From NCBI RefSeq assembly GCF_003385215.1, contig NZ_PQHW01000001.1:1-64000 (forward strand): a stretch of 64,000 nucleotides of DNA, written 5' to 3'. Made by a program: the position numbers and the translations under genes. Each line of letters begins with the position of its first letter. Within the stretch, counting starts at the first letter, position 1. The stretch is from Amycolatopsis thermalba (lineage in GTDB: Bacteria; Actinomycetota; Actinomycetes; Mycobacteriales; Pseudonocardiaceae). The notes beneath the pieces were generated by a model. It was not told the DNA's origin and ran no database searches. It saw only the letters and a program-made list of their open reading frames with translations. This document shows positions 27,754 to 37,703 of this stretch, one piece after another.

Positions 27754-28794
27754 ATGAGCGCAGAGGCCGGGGACGAGCCCGGCAAGCCGAGGCGCGGGCG
27801 GCGCCCGACCATGGGGGATGTGGCCCAGCGGGTCGGGGTGTCGCGGGCGCTGGTGTCGCTGGTGTTCCGCAACGAGCGGGGGCCGAGCGAGGAGACCCGG
27901 CAGCGGGTGTTCGCCGCGGCGCGCGAGCTGGGTTACCGGCCGGACAGCGCCGCGCAGATGCTCGCGAGGTCCCGCAGCAAGGTGCTCGGCGTGATGTTCA
28001 CGGCGCGCAACCCCTTCCACAACGACCTGATCGAGGGCGTCTACCCGGTGGCCGAGGAGCTGGGCTACGACATCCTGCTGTCGGCGACCGCGCCCAGCCG
28101 GGCCGAGCAGGCCGCGGTCGAGGCGCTGCTCAGCCACCGGTGCGAGGGACTGGTGCTGCTCGGCCCGAACCTGGAGCCGGGGTACGTGCGGGAGCTCGCC
28201 ACGCGCATCCCGACCGCGGTGGTGGGCCGCCGGTTCAGCGGGGCCGAGGTGGACGCGGTGCACGCGGCGGAAGCCCAGGGGGTCCGCCAGATCATCGACT
28301 ACCTGGTGGAGCTGGGGCACAAGTCGATCGCGCACATCGACGGCGGCGACGGGCCCGGTTCGGCCGAGCGGCGCCGCGCCTACAAGGCCGCGCTGCGGCG
28401 GCACGGGCTGGCTTCGCACGTTTCGGTGCTGCCCGGCGACCAGACGGAGGAATCCGGCGCGGCGGCGGCGCGCGCCCTGCTGGCCGACCGGGAGTCGATG
28501 CCGACCGCGGTGTTCGCCGGCAACGACCGGTGCGCGGTGGGGTTCCTGGACACCGTGTGGCGGGCCGGGCTGGAGGTGCCGGGCGACATCTCGGTGGTGG
28601 GTTTCGACGACAGCCCGCTGGCGCAGCTGTCGCACATCGACCTGACGACGGTGGCGCAGGCGCCGGAGCGGCAGGCCGAACTGGCGGTCCGCGCGGTGGT
28701 CTCCCGCCTCGACGACCCCGCGCGGGAGCCCGCGCACCTGGTGATCCAGCCGAAGCTGGTGGTCCGCGGCACGACGGGCAGCCCGCGCGCCTGA
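27754..28794 (+). CDS. iolR: LacI-family regulator of inositol genes
   Basis: This 346-residue regulator has an N-terminal LacI helix-turn-helix (TMGDVAQRVGVSRALVSLV) and hinge helix (YRPDSAAQMLARSRSKVLGV). A periplasmic-binding-protein-like sensor domain follows, with GVMFTARNPFHNDLIEG and the C-terminal VVGFDDSPLAQLSH motif. GGAGGAAG precedes the ATG. It is divergent from the ten-gene inositol operon, with palindromic sites between, so control of inositol use is the likely job. The symbol rests on context and need not mean orthology to the DeoR-type IolR of Bacillus. Confidence 0.85.
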   Translation: MSAEAGDEPGKPRRGRRPTMGDVAQRVGVSRALVSLVFRNERGPSEETRQRVFAAARELGYRPDSAAQMLARSRSKVLGVMFTARNPFHNDLIEGVYPVAEELGYDILLSATAPSRAEQAAVEALLSHRCEGLVLLGPNLEPGYVRELATRIPTAVVGRRFSGAEVDAVHAAEAQGVRQIIDYLVELGHKSIAHIDGGDGPGSAERRRAYKAALRRHGLASHVSVLPGDQTEESGAAAARALLADRESMPTAVFAGNDRCAVGFLDTVWRAGLEVPGDISVVGFDDSPLAQLSHIDLTTVAQAPERQAELAVRAVVSRLDDPAREPAHLVIQPKLVVRGTTGSPRA

Positions 28795-28841
28795 CCCGCA
28801 GCTCCCGCCGAGGGGAGGTCACACTGGCACGGGGCCCCGAC

Positions 28842-28917
28842 AGGCGCGCCGGCCCGCCGGCTCGCGCCTGATCCGTGCCCGGCCGAACCCGGCCAGGCAC
28901 TCCCCACCGGAGGTGGG
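28842..28917. other. three consecutive hairpins after iolR
   Basis: Three inverted repeats lie in a row in the 175-bp gap before the next operon: AGGCGCG / CGCGCCT (28842-28869), GTGCC.GGCCG / CGGCC.GGCAC (28875-28900, one mismatch), and CCCACC / GGTGGG (28903-28917). The first one or two probably end the iolR transcript. The last lies close to the start of the SWIM gene and could instead be part of its leader. No T run is present. Confidence 0.45.
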
Positions 28918-28969
28918 CACCCGGTGAACCAGCAGGCCGCGGCCCCGCCACGGCGGATAGGCTGGCCGC

Positions 28970-30241
28970 GTGGGTGCGCGGTGGACGGTGGCTCGGGTGC
29001 TGGCGCTGGCCCCGGACGCCGGCTCCGCGCGCGCCGCCCGCGGGCTGGCCCATCCGCGCACCTGGTCGGACCTCGGCAGCACCAGCTCACTCGTCTGGGG
29101 CAAGTGCCAGGGCAGCGCCCGCGCCCCCTACCAGGTGACCGTCGACCTCACCGAGCCCTCCTTCCGCTGCACCTGCCCGAGCCGCAAGTTCCCCTGCAAG
29201 CACGGCCTGGCACTGCTGCTCATGTGGGCCGCCGGCGACGGATCCGTCGCCGAGGACACCGGACCGGCCGACTGGGTCGCCCCGGCCACGCCCCGCAAGG
29301 AACCCACCAAACCCGACCCCGAAGCGCAGACCAGACGGCTCGCCGAGCGGGAGTCGCTCATGTCGGCCGGCCTCGACGACTTCGAGCTGTGGCTGCACGA
29401 CCTCGTCCGCCAGGGCCTGGCCACCGCCCGCCGCCAGCCGCCCGGCTTCTGGGACACCGCCGCCGCCCGCCTGGTCGACGCCCAGCTGCCCGGCCTCGCC
29501 GACCGGGTTCGCACCGCCGGGGCCGACATCCACGCCCGCGCCGACTGGGCCCAGCACCTGCTCGGCGAGCTCGGCCGCTGGTACCTCGCGGTCCGCGCGT
29601 GGCGGCGCCGGGCCGAACTGGACGATGCCGCGCTCGGCGACCTGCGCACGGTCCTGGGCTGGGCCCGCCGCCGCGACGAGATCGGCGACCGCGTCACCGA
29701 CCGGTGGTGGGTCGTCGGCCTGAGCCAGGAGGAGGACGAGCGCCTGCTGTCCCAGCGCACCTGGCTCCACGGCGAGCGCACCGGCGAGACCGTGGTGCTG
29801 CTCGACTTCGCCGCCGCCGGTCAGGCGCTCAAGGTCGCGCACGTGCTGGGGTCCGTCGTGGACGGCGAGATCGCCCGCTACCCCGGCGGCTCGCCCCGCC
29901 GCGCCCTGCTCACCGGCGACGAGCACAAGATCACCCCCGGCTCCGGCCTCCCCCACGCCACCGACGTCCGCACCGCCCTCGCGCAGGCCGCCCGATGGCT
30001 GGCCGGAAACCCGTGGCTGCGCCGCATTCCGCTCGCCCTGGCCGGGATGACCGTGGTCCCCGGCGAACCGCCGCTGCTCGTCGACGCGAGCGGCACCGCG
30101 CTGACCCTGGCCCCGGACACCGACGTGTGGCAGCTGCTCGCCCTGACCGGCGGCCACCCGGCCCCGGTGTTCGGCGAGTGGATCGACGAGCGCCTGCACC
30201 CGCTGAGCGTGCAGGCCGGCGACCGGCTGGTGGCCCTGTGA
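28970..30241 (+). CDS. SWIM zinc-finger protein, first gene of MoxR-VWA operon
   Basis: This 423-residue protein contains a SWIM zinc-binding motif near residues 67-80 (RCTCPSRKFPCKH, the CxCx(n)CxH pattern). SWIM domains bind DNA or proteins. Around it are GSTSSLVWGKCQG before, and a long helical region after. The C-terminal part (about 230-420) carries a beta-rich domain with repeated Trp and Pro. Genes of this kind are found beside MoxR/VWA genes in several actinobacteria, but I know of no assigned role. The GTG start at 28970 gives the conserved N terminus. The stop overlaps the GTG of the next gene (GTGA at 30238-30241). It is the first of five coupled genes. Confidence 0.85.
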   Translation: MGARWTVARVLALAPDAGSARAARGLAHPRTWSDLGSTSSLVWGKCQGSARAPYQVTVDLTEPSFRCTCPSRKFPCKHGLALLLMWAAGDGSVAEDTGPADWVAPATPRKEPTKPDPEAQTRRLAERESLMSAGLDDFELWLHDLVRQGLATARRQPPGFWDTAAARLVDAQLPGLADRVRTAGADIHARADWAQHLLGELGRWYLAVRAWRRRAELDDAALGDLRTVLGWARRRDEIGDRVTDRWWVVGLSQEEDERLLSQRTWLHGERTGETVVLLDFAAAGQALKVAHVLGSVVDGEIARYPGGSPRRALLTGDEHKITPGSGLPHATDVRTALAQAARWLAGNPWLRRIPLALAGMTVVPGEPPLLVDASGTALTLAPDTDVWQLLALTGGHPAPVFGEWIDERLHPLSVQAGDRLVAL

Positions 30242-31647
30242 CCGCCTGGGACGACCTCCTCGGCACGGCGCTGGTCGGCACCGGCCGCCGCCCCTTCGAC
30301 CTCGCCGCCTCCGGCATCCCCGGCGCCGGCAACGTCACGGCCGGCACCCCCGAGGCCGCCGTCCTGGCCGCGGCGGCGCTGGCCGCCGGCTACCGGCGCG
30401 CCGGCTGGACCCCGCCCACCTGGCGCGGCACCCGAGCCGAACCCGCCGCCCCCGGCGACCTTCCCGAGTGCACCCCGGCCGCCGCCCAGCTGCTGGAACT
30501 GCTGCTCACCCGCGCCATCCGCCTGGAAGCCGGCACCGAACCGCTCACCACCGACTGGCTCACCGCCGCCCGCGACGCCGGACGCCGCCCGCCCCACCGG
30601 CTGCTGCCCGAGCTGCTCCGCTTCGGCACGACCACCGCCACCGCCCGCGGCCTCGTCCGGGAGGTCATCGGCCCGCGCGGCGCCTGGCTGGCCGGGCACA
30701 ACCCGGCGTGGAGCTGGGCGGCCACCGTCCCGCCCGGCGAGGTGGCCGAGCGGTTCGCCACCGGCACCCGCGCCGAGCGGGTGGCGCTGCTGACCGATCT
30801 GCGCGCCACCGAACCCGCCCGCGCCCGCGACCTGGTCGGGGAAACCTGGGCCGCCGAACCGGCCGCCACCCGCGCCGCGTTCCTGGACACCCTGCGCACC
30901 GGCCTGTCCGGCGACGACGAACCCCTGCTCGAACGCGCTCTCGACGACCGCGCCGCCACCGTCCGCGCGGCCGCCACCGCCCTGCTCGACCACCTGCCCG
31001 GCTCGGCCCGCGCCCGCCGCATGGCCGCGCGCGCCCAGGCGCTCCACCAGCGGGGCGGCGCCTTCGACCTGCCCGGCGAACCCGACGAGGCGGCCCGCCG
31101 CGACGGCGTCACCGGCCACCGCGAACCCGGCCTGGGCCGCGCCGCGTCCCGGCTGATCCAGATCCTCGCCGCCACCCCACTGTCCACCTGGGACACCCGC
31201 TGGATCGCCGCGGCGGACCACGACGTCCTCCTCGGCTGGACGAAGGCCGCGCTGCGCCAGCGCGACCAGGACTGGCTCACCGCGCTCGCCCGCCACCAGC
31301 CCACCCCGGAGCTGATCGCCGCGCTCACCCCGGAGGTGGCCGCCGAAATCCTGGGCGGCCGGCAGAAACTCGACGCCCGCTTCGGCGCGCTGCTCGCCGC
31401 CGCGCCCGGGCCGTGGCCGGCGGCGTTCTCCACCGAGATCGTCGGGCGGCTGCGCACCGGCAAGGCCGACGCCGTCCTGCGGCTGGCCGCCCGCGCCATG
31501 GCCGAGCACCTGCACCCCGCGGCGCTCGCCGCCGTCGAGAACTGGCTCTTGAGCCTCGGCACCGACCGCAACCCCGCCGCGCGCACCCTGCGCGGCATCG
31601 CCCACGCGCTCACCATCCGAGCGACCATCCTGCAGGAGTTCACATGA
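30238..31647 (+). CDS. DUF5691 family helical-repeat protein
   Basis: This 469-residue protein has the typical DUF5691 opening (WDDLLGTALVGTGRRPFDL). It is built of short Ala/Leu/Arg-rich helices that look like HEAT-type repeats, for example ERVALLTDLRATEPARARD, then PLLERALDDRAATVRAAA with the DxRxxVR-like turn seen in HEAT units. Such proteins usually act as scaffolds. No catalytic motif is seen. It overlaps the SWIM gene (GTGA) and the AAA+ gene (ATGA at 31644-31647), so its product is made in step with both. This suggests a shared complex. Confidence 0.82.
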   Translation: MTAWDDLLGTALVGTGRRPFDLAASGIPGAGNVTAGTPEAAVLAAAALAAGYRRAGWTPPTWRGTRAEPAAPGDLPECTPAAAQLLELLLTRAIRLEAGTEPLTTDWLTAARDAGRRPPHRLLPELLRFGTTTATARGLVREVIGPRGAWLAGHNPAWSWAATVPPGEVAERFATGTRAERVALLTDLRATEPARARDLVGETWAAEPAATRAAFLDTLRTGLSGDDEPLLERALDDRAATVRAAATALLDHLPGSARARRMAARAQALHQRGGAFDLPGEPDEAARRDGVTGHREPGLGRAASRLIQILAATPLSTWDTRWIAAADHDVLLGWTKAALRQRDQDWLTALARHQPTPELIAALTPEVAAEILGGRQKLDARFGALLAAAPGPWPAAFSTEIVGRLRTGKADAVLRLAARAMAEHLHPAALAAVENWLLSLGTDRNPAARTLRGIAHALTIRATILQEFT

Positions 31648-32723
31648 CGGATGTGCTGAGAGCACACGCCGAGCAGCAGCACGCCGGCGAGCTGGCCGCG
31701 CTCGCCGCCGACGACGACCGGCCCCGGCCGCCCAACTGGAAGCTGTCGCCGTGGGCGGTCGCCACCTACGTCCTGGGCGGACAAGCCCCGGACGGCACGC
31801 CGGTCACGCCGAAGTACCTCGGGGCGCGGCGGCTCGTCGAGGTCGCGATCGCCACGCTCGCCACCGACCGTGCGCTGCTCCTGCTGGGCGTGCCGGGCAC
31901 GGCGAAGACGTGGCTGTCCGAGCACCTGGCCGCGGCGATCTCCGGCGACTCGACGCAGCTCGTGCAGGGCACGTCCGGCACCGCGGAGGAGGCGATCCGC
32001 TACGGCTGGAACTACGCGCGCCTGCTCGCCGAGGGCCCCTCGCCCAAGGCGCTGGTCGCCAGCCCGGTGCTGCGCGCGATGGAGACCGGCGGCATCGCGC
32101 GGATCGAAGAGCTGACCCGCATCCCCTCCGACGTGCAGGACGCGCTGATCACGATCCTCAGCGAGAAGACCCTGCCGATCCCGGAGCTGGACAGCGCGGT
32201 GCAGGCGCTGGCCGGGTTCAACGTGATCGCCACGGCCAACGACCGCGACCGCGGCGTGAACGACCTGTCCGCCGCGCTCAAGCGCCGCTTCAACGTCGTG
32301 GTGCTGCCGCTGCCGGAGGACGCCGAGTCCGAAGTGGAGATCGTCCGCCTGCGCGTCGAGCAGCTGGGCCGGTCGCTCCAGCTGCCGGCCGGGGCGGAGA
32401 CCGTGGACGAGATCCGCCGCGTGGTCACGGTGTTCCGCGAGCTCCGCGACGGGGTCACCACCGACGGCCGCACCAGGATCAAGTCGCCGTCGGGCACGCT
32501 GTCCACGGCCGAGGCGATCTCGGTGATGACCAACGGGATCGCGCTGGCCACGCACTTCGGCGACGGCGTGGTGCGCGCCGACGACGTGGCGGCCGGGCTG
32601 CACGGCGCGGTCGTGAAGGACCCGGTGCAGGACCGGATCGTGTGGCAGGAGTACCTGGAGACCGTGGTCCGCGAGCGCAAGCCGTGGTCCGACCTCTACC
32701 GCGCGTGCCGGGAACTGGTGTGA
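31644..32723 (+). CDS. MoxR-type AAA+ ATPase
   Basis: This 359-residue ATPase of the MoxR group has Walker A in GVPGTAKTWLS (about residues 82-92), Walker B in GGIARIEEL (about 150-158; Glu kept), sensor 1 in VIATANDRDRGVN, and an arginine-finger region AALKRRFNVVVLPLP. The C-terminal lid is helical. MoxR ATPases work with VWA proteins to remodel or load metals into partner proteins. Here a VWA protein is encoded two genes downstream. ATGA overlap with DUF5691 and GTGA overlap with DUF5682 (32720-32723) put it in the middle of the five-gene unit. The client protein is unknown. Confidence 0.9.
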   Translation: MTDVLRAHAEQQHAGELAALAADDDRPRPPNWKLSPWAVATYVLGGQAPDGTPVTPKYLGARRLVEVAIATLATDRALLLLGVPGTAKTWLSEHLAAAISGDSTQLVQGTSGTAEEAIRYGWNYARLLAEGPSPKALVASPVLRAMETGGIARIEELTRIPSDVQDALITILSEKTLPIPELDSAVQALAGFNVIATANDRDRGVNDLSAALKRRFNVVVLPLPEDAESEVEIVRLRVEQLGRSLQLPAGAETVDEIRRVVTVFRELRDGVTTDGRTRIKSPSGTLSTAEAISVMTNGIALATHFGDGVVRADDVAAGLHGAVVKDPVQDRIVWQEYLETVVRERKPWSDLYRACRELV

Positions 32724-34906
32724 CCGTCCACGTCCTCGGCATCCGCCACCACGGGCCGGGTTCGGCCCGCGCGGTGGCCGACGCCCTGGGCCGGCTCGAT
32801 CCGGAGGTCGTGCTGATCGAGGGGCCGCCGGAGCTGGACGCGGTCGCCCCGCTCGCCGCCGCGGCAGGCATGCGGCCGCCGGTCGCCGGGCTGGTGTACG
32901 CGGCCGACAAGCCCGCCACCGCCGCGTTCTACCCGATGGCGGTCTTCTCCCCGGAGTGGGTGGCGCTGCGGTGGGCGCTGGAGCACGGCCGGCAGGTGCG
33001 GTTCCTCGACCTGCCCGCGAACGTCGCGCTGGCGCTGGAGGACGCCGACGACCCGGCCGCCGAACCGCCGGTCGACCCGATCGCGACGCTGGCCGCGGCC
33101 GCCGGGTACGACGACCCGGAACGGTGGTGGGAGGACGCGGTCGAGCTGCGCTACCACGGGCTGGAGGTGTTCGACGCGCTGCTCGACGCCATGCGCGCGC
33201 TGCGTGAAGGGCACGTGCCGGACCTGCGCACGCAACGGCGCGAGGCCGCGATGCGGCGGGTGCTGCGCGGCGTCGTCCGCGCCGGTGCCGGGACCATCGC
33301 GGTGGTGTGCGGGGCCTGGCACGCGCCGGTGCTGGTGCCGCCGGAGTTCCCGTCGCAGGCCGCCGACAACCGGCTGCTCAAGGGCCTGCGCACCACGAAG
33401 GTCGCCGCGACCTGGGTGCCGTGGACGTCGTCGCGGCTGGCCCTGGCCAGCGGCTACGGCGCCGGCATCGCCTCCCCCGGCTGGTACCACCACCTGTTCA
33501 CGACCGCCCGGGACGAGGCGGTGCGCCGGTGGCTGGTGCGGGTGGCGCACCTGCTGCGCCGCGAGCAGCACGACGTGTCCCCGGCCGCGGTGATCGAAGC
33601 CGTCCGGCTCGCCGACGCGCTCGCCGTGCTGCGCAACCGGCCCCACCCCGGGCTGCCCGCGGTGCTGGAGGCGTGCCAGTCCGTCCTGTGTGGCGGGTCG
33701 GACGTCCCGATGCGGCTGGTCGCCCGCGAGCTGCTGGTCGGCGACATCCTCGGCCGCGTGCCCGCCGAGACGCCCATGGTGCCGCTGGCGAAGGACCTGG
33801 AAGCGACCCGGAAACGGTTGCGGCTCAAGCAGAGCGCGGCCGAGCAGCCGCTGGAACTGGACCTGCGCACGCCCACGCACCTGGAACGCAGCAAGCTGCT
33901 GCACCGGCTCCTGCTGCTCGGCGTGCGGTGGGGCGAGCCGGCGGAGACCACCCGGACGAAAGGCACGTTCCGCGAATCCTGGGTGCTCCAGTGGCGGCCG
34001 GAGCTGGCGGTGGCGCTGATCGAGGCGAGCGGGCACGGCACCACGATCGAATCCGCGGCGACGGCCGTGGTGGCGCAGCGCACCGCCGGGGCCGACATCG
34101 CGGAGCTCAGCGCGCTGGTCGAGGACACCCTGACCGCGGACCTGCCGGACGCGCTGGCCGGGGCGCTCGCCGCGCTCGACGAGCGGGCGGCGCGCCAGCA
34201 CGACACCACCCGGCTGATGGCGGCGGTCGAGCCGATGGCGCGCGTCCGCCGCTACGGCAACGTGCGCCGCGCCGACACCGAGCTGGTGCAGCGGGTGCTG
34301 ACCGGGGTGGTCACGCGCATCGCGGTCGGGCTGCCCGCCGCGTGCGCGGGTCTCGACGACGAGGCCGGGCGTGAGGTGCGGCAGCTGCTCGACAGCGTGC
34401 AGCGCGGGATCGGGCTGCTCGACCAGCGGGAGCTGCGGGAGGTCTGGTACGGCGCGCTGCGGACGGTCGCCGACCGGCTCGGCGTGCCCGGGGTGATCGC
34501 CGGCCGCGCGGTGCGGCTGCTGCTGGACGCCGGGCTGCTCGATGTGTCCGACGCCGGTGACCGGCTGTCCCGGCAGCTGTCGCTGGCCGCGGACGCCACC
34601 CAGGCCGCGGGGTGGCTGGAGGGGTTCCTGTCCGGGGAGGCGGCGCTGCTGGTGCACGAGCCGGAGCTGCTGGAGATCGTCGACCGGTGGGCCACCGGGG
34701 TGAGCGAGGACGTGTTCGACCACCTGCTGCCGTTGCTGCGCCGGACGTTCGCCGAGTTCACCGCGCCGGAGCGGCGGGAGATCGGGTTGCGGGTGAAACG
34801 CCTCGACCGCGGCGACGGCGCGTCCGGGGTGCGGGCGGCGGACGAAACGCTGGACCACGAGCGGGCCGCCCTGGTGGTGCCGCGGATCCTGGAGCTGCTG
34901 GGATGA
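32720..34906 (+). CDS. DUF5682 family protein with TraB/ChaN-like N-terminal motifs
   Basis: This 728-residue protein is of the DUF5682 family. Near the N terminus it has LGIRHHGPGSARAV (residues ~6-19), then VLIEGPPELDA (Glu ~34) and, about 200 residues in, VVCGAWHAPVL. A HHG/S turn, a Glu in EGP and a later GxxH resemble the metal-binding or catalytic pattern of the TraB/PrgY/ChaN/EreA-like superfamily. That match is my own reading, not an established assignment. The rest (~300-728) is helical with repeats of leucine-rich helices. GTG start overlaps the MoxR stop and its own stop overlaps the VWA start (ATGA at 34903-34906). It may be the effector of the unit. Confidence 0.82.
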   Translation: MTVHVLGIRHHGPGSARAVADALGRLDPEVVLIEGPPELDAVAPLAAAAGMRPPVAGLVYAADKPATAAFYPMAVFSPEWVALRWALEHGRQVRFLDLPANVALALEDADDPAAEPPVDPIATLAAAAGYDDPERWWEDAVELRYHGLEVFDALLDAMRALREGHVPDLRTQRREAAMRRVLRGVVRAGAGTIAVVCGAWHAPVLVPPEFPSQAADNRLLKGLRTTKVAATWVPWTSSRLALASGYGAGIASPGWYHHLFTTARDEAVRRWLVRVAHLLRREQHDVSPAAVIEAVRLADALAVLRNRPHPGLPAVLEACQSVLCGGSDVPMRLVARELLVGDILGRVPAETPMVPLAKDLEATRKRLRLKQSAAEQPLELDLRTPTHLERSKLLHRLLLLGVRWGEPAETTRTKGTFRESWVLQWRPELAVALIEASGHGTTIESAATAVVAQRTAGADIAELSALVEDTLTADLPDALAGALAALDERAARQHDTTRLMAAVEPMARVRRYGNVRRADTELVQRVLTGVVTRIAVGLPAACAGLDDEAGREVRQLLDSVQRGIGLLDQRELREVWYGALRTVADRLGVPGVIAGRAVRLLLDAGLLDVSDAGDRLSRQLSLAADATQAAGWLEGFLSGEAALLVHEPELLEIVDRWATGVSEDVFDHLLPLLRRTFAEFTAPERREIGLRVKRLDRGDGASGVRAADETLDHERAALVVPRILELLG

Positions 34907-36054
34907 CCGATCGGTTGCGGCGGTGGCGGATGATGCTCGGCGGGCAGGACGCCGACGGCACCGGCGTGTCGCTGTCCGGTGTGGACACCCGGCGGGACGC
35001 GACGCTGGAGGCGTTGTACGACAAGGAGAAGGACCGCCGGGGCGGGCTCGGCGGGTCGTCGCCGCGGGTGGCGCGGTGGCTGGGCGACATCCGCGGCTAC
35101 TTCCCCAGCTCGGTGGTGCAGGTGATGCAGCGCGACGCCATGGAACGGCTCGGGCTGCGGCAGTTGCTGCTGGAGCCGGAGATGCTGGAGTCGGTGCAGC
35201 CCGACGTGCACCTGGTGGGCACGCTGCTGTCGCTCAACCGGGCCATCCCGGAGCGGTCGCGGGACACCGCGCGGGCGGTGGTGCGCAAGGTGGTCGAGGA
35301 CCTGGAGAAGCGGCTGGCGCAGCCGACGCGGCAGGCGGTGAGCGGGGCGCTGCACCGCGCCAACCGCACGAGCCGGCCGCGGCACGGCGACATCGACTGG
35401 AACCGCACGATCCTGGCCAACCTGAAGCACTACCAGCCCGAGCAGCGCACCGTGGTGCCGGAGCGGCTGGTCGGGTTCGGGCGGCGGCTGCCGAGCGTGA
35501 GCAGGCAGATCGTACTGTGCCTGGACCAGAGCGGGTCGATGGCATCGTCGGTGGTGTACGCGAGCGTGTTCGGGGCGGTGCTGGCGTCGATCCGGTCGCT
35601 GCGGACGCGGGTCGTCGCGTTCGACACCGCGGTGGCGGATCTGACCGAGTCGGTGGCCGACCCGGTGGAGCTGCTGTTCGGCGTCCAGCTGGGCGGCGGC
35701 ACCGACATCAACGCGGCGCTGGCGTACTGCCAGACCCGGATCGACGCCCCGCGGGACACGGTGCTGGTGCTGATCAGCGACCTCTTCGAGGGCGGCAACG
35801 AAGAGGAGATGCTGCAGCGCGCGCAGGCGCTCCAGGCGGACGGCGTGCAGGTGGTGTGCCTGCTCGCCCTGAGCGACGACGGAGCACCCGCCTACGACCA
35901 CGACACCGCGGCCGTGCTGGCGGCGCTCGGGATCCCCGCGTTCGCGTGCACGCCGGAGAAGTTCCCGGACCTGATGGCGGCGGCGATCCAGCGGCAGGAC
36001 GTGGCCGCCTGGGCGGCGGCGAACGACATCCCCACCGCGGCGGCGGAGGACTGA
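34903..36054 (+). CDS. VWA domain protein with intact MIDAS, MoxR partner
   Basis: This 383-residue protein has an N-terminal helical part and a C-terminal von Willebrand A domain. The metal-ion-dependent adhesion site is complete: DQSGSM (DxSxS, about residues 208-213), the Thr in GGGTDIN (~266) and the Asp in ISDLFEGG (~292). VWA proteins of this CoxE-like type bind MoxR ATPases and hand over substrates. No signal peptide or membrane helix is seen, so it is cytoplasmic. It is the last of the five overlapping genes. A small stem (CTGGCG / CGCCAG at 36142-36157) lies about 90 bases downstream and may end the transcript. Confidence 0.9.
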   Translation: MTDRLRRWRMMLGGQDADGTGVSLSGVDTRRDATLEALYDKEKDRRGGLGGSSPRVARWLGDIRGYFPSSVVQVMQRDAMERLGLRQLLLEPEMLESVQPDVHLVGTLLSLNRAIPERSRDTARAVVRKVVEDLEKRLAQPTRQAVSGALHRANRTSRPRHGDIDWNRTILANLKHYQPEQRTVVPERLVGFGRRLPSVSRQIVLCLDQSGSMASSVVYASVFGAVLASIRSLRTRVVAFDTAVADLTESVADPVELLFGVQLGGGTDINAALAYCQTRIDAPRDTVLVLISDLFEGGNEEEMLQRAQALQADGVQVVCLLALSDDGAPAYDHDTAAVLAALGIPAFACTPEKFPDLMAAAIQRQDVAAWAAANDIPTAAAED

Positions 36055-36114
36055 CGAGAGAACTCTCGCGACCAGCGGATTCCGGGAGACAGCGGCGGCC
36101 GAGGGGCAGCCTGA

Positions 36115-37662
<1,548 letters not shown>

Positions 37663-37669
37663 CGGCCGC

Positions 37670-37701
37670 GGACGGGGGGCGAGTCGCCTCGCCCCCCGTC
37701 C
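37670..37701. terminator. bidirectional terminator between argG and P450 gene
   Basis: A perfect 14-bp stem (arms 37670-37683 and 37688-37701) with a 4-base loop lies between the convergent genes, ending two bases before the end of the P450 gene. It is strong enough to stop transcription from both sides, although no T run follows. Confidence 0.8.
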
Positions 37702-37703
37702 GG

